Positions 19,701-22,500 of a stretch of 22,500 bases of DNA are shown here, piece after piece. How positions within the stretch are numbered: the stretch's first letter is position 1; each line of letters starts with the position of its first letter. The position numbers and the translations under genes are program-made. The DNA is from Saccoglossus kowalevskii. Taxonomy: Eukaryota; Hemichordata; Enteropneusta; Harrimaniidae. The DNA lies in NCBI RefSeq assembly GCF_000003605.2, contig NW_003124911.1:82838-105337 (forward strand). The letters run 5' to 3'. A model generated the notes under the pieces. The model made no database searches and was not told the origin of the DNA. It saw only the letters and a program-made list of their open reading frames with translations.

Positions 19701-21056
19701 CAAATGGACGAGGTGTTGTAGACTATTATGGGATGGATCCCAGGGATGTGGATATAATGATGGGAACATTTACAAAGAGTTTTGGAGCAGCTGGCGGGTA
19801 TATTGCAGGTACTAAGGTAAGGCCAAAAAAATGTGTTATTATTAATTTTAGCGCAATACAGGAGATCAGACTTATCTGGGATCTGAAATATAAGGAATGT
19901 ATAGTCAAACTGAATTAACATACAGAACGAAACAATGGCCGAATCTGAGATGAGTGTGAACTTGTGTATATAAGCGATCACTTTCTGAGTGAAATAGAGT
20001 AAAAAACCATATAAAGTTTTTTGAAAACATGCACCATTAAAGAAATGCCATTACATTTAGCATACATGTATTTACTTTGCCAGAAGCGCATGAAAGTCGC
20101 AACCATCAATAAATTATTTATGAATATTTGCATACTTGTATGAATAGAAAATGGCATAAAATTAACACTCCCAAGATGTTGACATAAGCACATGATAATA
20201 CCTTAAAGAGAAAATTGTCTTTATAATGTATACCAATAAAACTGATTGGAATATTATTGGTTTATTATGCACGATTTCACACTACACAGAGAGTGCAAAC
20301 TTTTAACTTTATTGTCTTTTCATTATCAGGAATTGATAGCACATTTAAAATTCCATTCTCACAGTTCGGTATATGCTATCTCGATGTCTCCACCAGTGGC
20401 ACAACAGATTATATCAAGTATGCAATGCATCATGGGATTGGATGGAACTAATACAGGTAAATAATCATCTACATATCATAGGTGCCTGGAAACCATGCAC
20501 CTGTAGATTATTTCTGTGTCACTAGCCTGTCCTTGGTCTTTTGTCTTCGGTTTCGAAGTTAATGGTATTCGCCTGTTATTTCATGGAAATGTAAGACATA
20601 CAAACGCTCATGACTTATGACAGACTGACTGACAATGAGATATCATCTGTATCAATACTTGTATAAAAGATTGTTGCAAGGTCAGTTATTTGTGTCCTCC
20701 AGTGTTCTTTCAATACTTTATCAGCCCATTACTTTTATGTGACCTTATTCAGCACTGTGATTTCACAAGACCTTTTCAGCACAATGTTTTGTTAGACGTT
20801 TTCGGGCTGAGGTTATAACAAAATAAATATGCAATTCAGATAAAAATATTTTGCAAGTTAACCGCTATGCTTCGGCATTTACAGACAGACACTGATATCT
20901 ATATGGATTTGTTTTTCCAGGTCGCCATCGTCTCCGCCAGTTGGCATGGAACACTCGATACTTTCGCCGCCGGTTACATGAAATGGGTTTCCTCATTTAT
21001 GGTAGTGATGACTCACCAGTTGTTCCACTCATGTTGTACATGCCTGCAAAAATAGG
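8932..21056 (+). CDS. SPTLC2: Serine palmitoyltransferase catalytic subunit, SPTLC2 type (exons 1-10; 3' end outside window)
   Basis: This is the PLP-dependent alpha-oxoamine synthase that condenses L-serine with palmitoyl-CoA to 3-ketodihydrosphingosine on the ER membrane, as a heterodimer with SPTLC1. Exons are 8932-9057, 10865-11035, 12278-12432, 16228-16373, 16785-16909, 17735-17828, 19289-19394, 19597-19816, 20330-20456 and 20921-21056. Every junction has GT-AG sites and keeps frame, giving 468 codons + 2 nt. Landmarks are a transmembrane helix at about 60-80, [25 protein letters not shown] with the PLP-stacking His (about 252), DEAHSIG (about 333-339), and [11 protein letters not shown] with the PLP Schiff-base Lys368, equivalent to human Lys379. 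About 82 residues expected after PAKIG are beyond the window. The similarity fits SPTLC2/3; invertebrates usually have one such gene. Confidence 0.97.
9940..9996 (-). mobile_element. MITE-like element, copy C (terminal fragment, inverted)
   Basis: Read on the minus strand it starts TACTGTAAATGCATTAATTA, then TTCACTGGGTTTC. This matches the left end of the element at 12743 and the interior left part of the copy at 1449. Only the terminal 50-60 bp are recognisable. Confidence 0.6.
10697..10796. repeat. (TTTA)25 microsatellite
   Basis: Twenty-five uninterrupted TATT/TTTA tetranucleotide units (100 bp) lie 68 bp upstream of SPT exon 2. A perfect array this long is expected to be length-polymorphic. 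Confidence 0.97.
10865..11035 (+). CDS. SPTLC2: SPT exon 2 (transmembrane helix)
   Basis: This encodes residues 43-99. After [13 protein letters not shown] comes the hydrophobic run [17 protein letters not shown], the single N-terminal membrane anchor, and then the basic HVRDFLRK. It matches human FEETPMLVAVLTYVGYGVL and YLRDFLR. The acceptor is CTACAG|GTT and the donor AAG|GTTGGT, which is not the strongest consensus. Phase 0 at both ends. Confidence 0.95.
11036..12277 (+). other. SPT intron 2
   Basis: 1242 nt, AT-rich. The only distinct structure is a short 15-bp tandem array at 11468-11512. Confidence 0.85.
11468..11512. repeat. Three-copy 15-bp tandem repeat
   Basis: Units starting CGCCATAATTTTT begin at 11468, 11483 and 11498. 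A degraded fourth start (CACCAAAA) is at 11513. It is a small local expansion. Confidence 0.8.
12278..12432 (+). CDS. SPTLC2: SPT exon 3
   Basis: This encodes residues 100-150 and two bases of 151: [20 protein letters not shown], then [20 protein letters not shown] and [11 protein letters not shown]. The human protein has the matching [23 protein letters not shown] and DIMERQSHDYNW segments. I place the donor at LGA|GTGAGT (12433) because this gives both a consensus site and the phase needed by exon 4 (GA|C = Asp). Confidence 0.96.
12743..12936 (+). mobile_element. MITE-like element, copy A (complete ends)
   Basis: This is a 194-bp unit from TACTGTAAATGCCTAAATTA to a terminal TTTTACAGTA. The two ends form imperfect inverted repeats over roughly 25 bp: left TACTGTAAATGCC...ATTCACTGG, right inverted TACTGTAAAACC...TTTCACTGA. 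The outermost TA on both sides could be a Tc1/mariner-type target duplication flanking CTGTAAA termini, which is inference. No coding capacity. It shares sequence blocks with 1449-1633 and 9940-9996. Confidence 0.75.
14511..14632. repeat. 61-bp tandem duplication
   Basis: Two nearly identical copies (14511-14571 and 14572-14632) begin TTGCTTGTTTTGAATGACTT and continue through CAGTATTCTAAGTGGGTC. They differ at a few positions, so the duplication is fairly recent. Confidence 0.9.
15578..16081. repeat. 21-bp minisatellite, about 24 units
   Basis: The 21-nt unit begins GTAAAATCTGATTCACACAG plus G. Seven codons long and free of stops, it leaves open frames on both strands (VKSDSHR repeated on plus, NQILPC-type on minus), which explains the long artificial ORFs. 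Variants are TCA/TCT at the fifth codon and AAATCT/AAAACT. Units 1-19 are homogeneous, and the last five are degenerate (CATAAG, TGTAAG, CGTAAA). Units 5-9 and 11-15 show a similar variant order, suggesting a larger duplication. It ends 146 bp before SPT exon 4. Confidence 0.97.
16228..16373 (+). CDS. SPTLC2: SPT exon 4
   Basis: This completes Asp151 and encodes [20 protein letters not shown], then [20 protein letters not shown] and VCSTRQEL, with the first base of Gly200. GSYNYLGF and [10 protein letters not shown] are hallmark blocks of SPTLC2 and the alpha-oxoamine synthases (active-site and substrate-pocket region). The acceptor is TTTTTTGTAG|C and the donor CTTG|GTGAGT. Confidence 0.97.
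16374..16784 (+). other. SPT intron 4
   Basis: 411 nt of AT-rich sequence ending in an uninterrupted T run before the acceptor GCTAG. No other feature seen. Confidence 0.9.
16785..16909 (+). CDS. SPTLC2: SPT exon 5
   Basis: This encodes residues 200-241: [20 protein letters not shown], then [20 protein letters not shown] and GK. It aligns to human [20 protein letters not shown] and GMGFATNSMNIPALVGK. GMGFATN is part of the PLP-phosphate environment in this fold. The donor is AAG|GTGAGA, phase 0. Confidence 0.97.
16910..17734 (+). other. SPT intron 5
   Basis: 825 nt, AT-rich. Exon 5's reading frame runs on to 17089 without a stop, but that extension has no similarity to SPT and the donor at 16910 is clear. 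A small palindrome (CCATGGGACTCCATGG) lies near 17634. Confidence 0.85.
17735..17828 (+). CDS. SPTLC2: SPT exon 6
   Basis: This encodes residues 242-272 and one base of 273: [20 protein letters not shown], then [18 protein letters not shown] carries the histidine (about 252) that stacks on the PLP ring in alpha-oxoamine synthases. The human protein has Ala where this one has Cys in LGCRLSG. Too short for most ORF callers, but the splice sites (TAACAG|GGC and AATG|GTAAGT) and frame are unambiguous. Confidence 0.96.
18371..18509. mobile_element. Inverted-repeat element
   Basis: Left arm 18371-18388 (AAGGTTATCACCTGATAT) and right arm 18492-18509 (ATATCAAGTGATAACCTT) are reverse complements at 17 of 18 positions, across a 103-bp spacer. 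It could be a small MITE or the internal palindrome of a larger repeat that includes the CpG-rich sequence to its right. Confidence 0.55.
18515..18830. other. CpG-rich block inside SPT intron 6
   Basis: CG dinucleotides are dense here (for example GCGTCGTAGTCGCGTCAAAC, GGCCGGTCG, ACGTTCGACGCGCG, GCGAGATCTCGC), while the rest of the intron has almost none. It may be a recent insertion that has not lost its CpGs, or an internal regulatory element. No conserved protein was recognised in either strand. Confidence 0.5.
18889..18980. repeat. 46-bp tandem duplication
   Basis: Two copies, each with TTCAGCTGGTCCTACTTTCT then GTTGAGKGTCATATAT, separated by (TA)n. They are offset by 46 bp and differ at one clear position (GAGTGTC versus GAGGGTC). 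Confidence 0.9.
19289..19394 (+). CDS. SPTLC2: SPT exon 7
   Basis: This completes Asp273 and encodes [20 protein letters not shown], then [14 protein letters not shown], with the first two bases of Ser308. RPWKKILI(I/L)VEGIYS is near-identical to human SPTLC2. The acceptor is TTGACAG|AT and the donor ACAG|GTAAGA. Confidence 0.96.
19395..19596 (+). other. SPT intron 7
   Basis: 202 nt, the shortest intron in the gene. Nothing else recognised. Confidence 0.9.
19597..19816 (+). CDS. SPTLC2: SPT exon 8 (PLP-lysine exon)
   Basis: This encodes residues 308-381, starting with the Ser308 codon's last base, then [27 protein letters not shown] (Asp about 333, which contacts the PLP pyridine nitrogen) and [18 protein letters not shown] follow. 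Lys368 (codon 19775-19777) is the Schiff-base lysine. The Gly three residues later corresponds to human Gly382, a hereditary sensory neuropathy site, and is conserved. The donor is AAG|GTAAGG; an internal AGGT at 19808 would break the frame with exon 9. Confidence 0.98.
19817..20329 (+). other. SPT intron 8
   Basis: 513 nt, AT-rich, no recognised repeat. Overlapping minus-strand ORFs at 19628-20193 are shadows or noise. Confidence 0.9.
20330..20456 (+). CDS. SPTLC2: SPT exon 9
   Basis: This encodes residues 382-423 and one base of 424: [20 protein letters not shown], then [20 protein letters not shown] and NT. The human segments HSHSAVYATSLSPPV and CIMGQDGT match. The acceptor is TTATCAG|GAA and the donor ACAG|GTAAAT, phase 1. 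Confidence 0.97.
20457..20920 (+). other. SPT intron 9
   Basis: 464 nt. No feature beyond a good polypyrimidine tract (GTTTTTCCAG) at the acceptor. Confidence 0.9.
20921..21056 (+). CDS. SPTLC2: SPT exon 10 (last exon in window)
   Basis: Joined in phase 1, this reads [20 protein letters not shown], then [20 protein letters not shown] and MPAKI plus two bases of Gly469. It matches human [29 protein letters not shown] and [10 protein letters not shown]. The longest naive ORF over this exon uses a different, wrong frame. The donor is ATAGG|GTAAGC. The next expected block (AFGREMLKRN in human) is not found to the right. Confidence 0.96.
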
Positions 21057-22500
21057 GTAAGCTTTATTTGTTAATTTCTATGCTGCGTCTCCTCTACATA
21101 CTAATTTAATAATTGGGAGCTGCAGTTGCATCAACTTCTCTAGAAAAAGGAAAAGTACGAAATGTAAAATTGAAAACACTGTGGGTTAGTTCAGAATTTG
21201 AAATTGAAGTGTTGAACAAAAAACCATCATCGAGCACCTGATCTTCCATCGTTATCATTTGCCTTGCTTAATTTCAGTACTTATGGGTGTCTGTCACTGA
21301 CTGTGAAAACATTGTATCCTGCAAGACTGAAAGACTGAAATGGATAAACAGTTTAGTTAAAAACTTTACCTTTTACTATTTACGGGATCATGAGCTGCAT
21401 TTTTTCAATATTTTCAGAATGTAATACCTAAAACAAAAAGTTACTGGTACTAGTCAACTTAATGTTTTGTCGGCATGCTTTCTCTACTTTTAACACCACT
21501 GCACAGCACCCTCTGTTGATAAATTGATTAAATCTGCTGTATCTGTGCACAGTAAATATTGGGGGGGGGGGGGGGGCTAACACTACTCTCATCAAAAAAA
21601 GAAAATAACAAAAACTTGGTATTTTACACTATAATAGAAAAATCTGGGGTTATGGAGCTATGTGTAAAGATTTGTAGCAAATACTTTTCTTTCTGCTTTT
21701 TCTCGAAGTCTTTAGAGGCAGTATTGCAATATTGCTAGCAAAACAGTGTTGTCGTTTTATTCTTTCTGCCATGTAAAAGTTGAGGTATTTGCTGAGACAT
21801 TTCTGTTCTGAAGGCGTAATTTGCTCATACTTTCTTTTTTTTTGGCATTGACCTTTCAATTAAATTGTTGGATGACAGATACTGTTTTGTCGTGCGATAG
21901 CTAAAAATTTCATCAGGCCTGGCAGATGTGCAGTGGGGGTGCTAAAACTAAGTTTAGTAGTTTCTGTAATAATTTTATAAAAACTGCAGCTCATAACCTA
22001 TTATTATATAACATTATTTTTTTTCTAGTTGACCTGGTTTATATCAGGATATGTTTGTTTACTAATGATTCCTGATTCCTGAAATACTGACATATACATA
22101 ACCTCATTAGCCCTGAGTGAGGGTAGGACAAAAATATTAAAGGTCAAAATAACAATGAATATTAAACCCCTGAAAAAGGCAGCGGTATATTTGAAACTAT
22201 TTTTAAAATATTTTGGAGTAAGTGTGGGTGGAAACAAAAAAAGGCCAGGTAGAAGAACTATATATTAAACAGCTGAGAAACATAGATTACCAGTTGAAAA
22301 AAGATGATTTTTGCAGAAAAAATAAATATGACCATGACAGTTTTTCAACCAAAAATTACAATAAATTTGCACATTTTTCTATATCGGCAGAATGGTGTGC
22401 AAATTTTTAGAGACTAATATGAGTTAGCTTAAAAATGCTGCCACTTATTTAAGGCGATTTTTTTTTTCGCACTGCGAGTTAGGAACATGGAAGAGCAGTG
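21057..22500 (+). other. SPT intron 10, incomplete
   Basis: At least 1444 nt with no SPT exon in any plus-strand frame. It contains a G16 run (21561-21576). Short ORFs on both strands (21650-22410) have no recognisable domain. Confidence 0.85.
21561..21576 (+). repeat. G16 homopolymer
   Basis: Sixteen uninterrupted G residues in an otherwise AT-rich intron. It could form a G-quadruplex in DNA or in the pre-mRNA, and its length may be misread by sequencing. Confidence 0.9.

Noticed and set aside
19800-19812. Alternative donor GCAG|GTACT within SPT exon 8
   Set aside because: Ending there would remove the frame continuity with exon 9. The downstream AAG|GTAAGG keeps phase 0 and fits the family.
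20867-21055. 62-residue frame over SPT exon 10
   Set aside because: Wrong frame: the frame set by exon 9 gives the conserved [11 protein letters not shown] and [14 protein letters not shown].
22025-22410. Frames on both strands near the right edge, tested as the next SPT exon
   Set aside because: None contains the expected block after PAKIG (human AFGREMLKRN... or VVGFPATP), so the next exon must lie further right.

Overview
This is an animal nuclear DNA window. It is visibly AT-rich and intron-rich, with GT-AG introns, and it carries parts of two conserved metazoan ER-membrane genes plus short interspersed repeats. No prokaryotic features (operons, Shine-Dalgarno sites, CRISPR, tRNA or rRNA genes) were seen. 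The proteins are clearly animal but not obviously vertebrate, and compact introns with many short palindromic repeats fit a marine invertebrate (a lophotrochozoan or invertebrate deuterostome). The species cannot be fixed from this sequence.

Layout. (a) About 1-1890: a CpG-richer stretch at 1-950 holds a speculative minus-strand first exon (435..341) whose start codon lies in a perfect TISU/YY1-type motif. A hairpin repeat and a MITE-like element follow. (b) 1895-8428, minus strand: the 5' half of a reticulon gene. The first exon encodes an acidic N-terminus (8428..8050), and the first reticulon-homology-domain (RHD) exon (2102..1895) is 208 nt. Between them I propose a 39-nt microexon, a 108-nt cassette exon and an alternative first exon with its own TATA box. 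All of these exons end in phase 1, so every combination joins the RHD in frame. The remaining RHD exons are not in the window. (c) 8429-8931: a divergent promoter of about 500 bp with a perfect palindromic CRE and an inverted CCAAT box. (d) 8932-21056, plus strand: ten exons of the catalytic serine palmitoyltransferase subunit (SPTLC2 type). They code for residues 1 to 468 plus part of 469, and include the PLP-binding lysine. About 80 C-terminal residues lie beyond the right edge.

Repeats sit mostly in the introns: a 21-bp minisatellite of about 24 units just upstream of SPT exon 4, a (TTTA)25 microsatellite upstream of SPT exon 2, three copies of a MITE-like family with TACTGTAAA ends, local tandem duplications, a CpG-rich probable insertion in SPT intron 6 and a G16 run.

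How the genes relate. Both products act in the ER membrane: reticulon shapes tubules, and SPT makes the first sphingolipid intermediate. In vertebrates the reticulon Nogo-B (RTN4-B) is reported to bind and inhibit SPT. A head-to-head reticulon/SPT pair sharing one promoter is therefore the most interesting feature here. The proposed internal reticulon promoter would let a short isoform escape that shared control.
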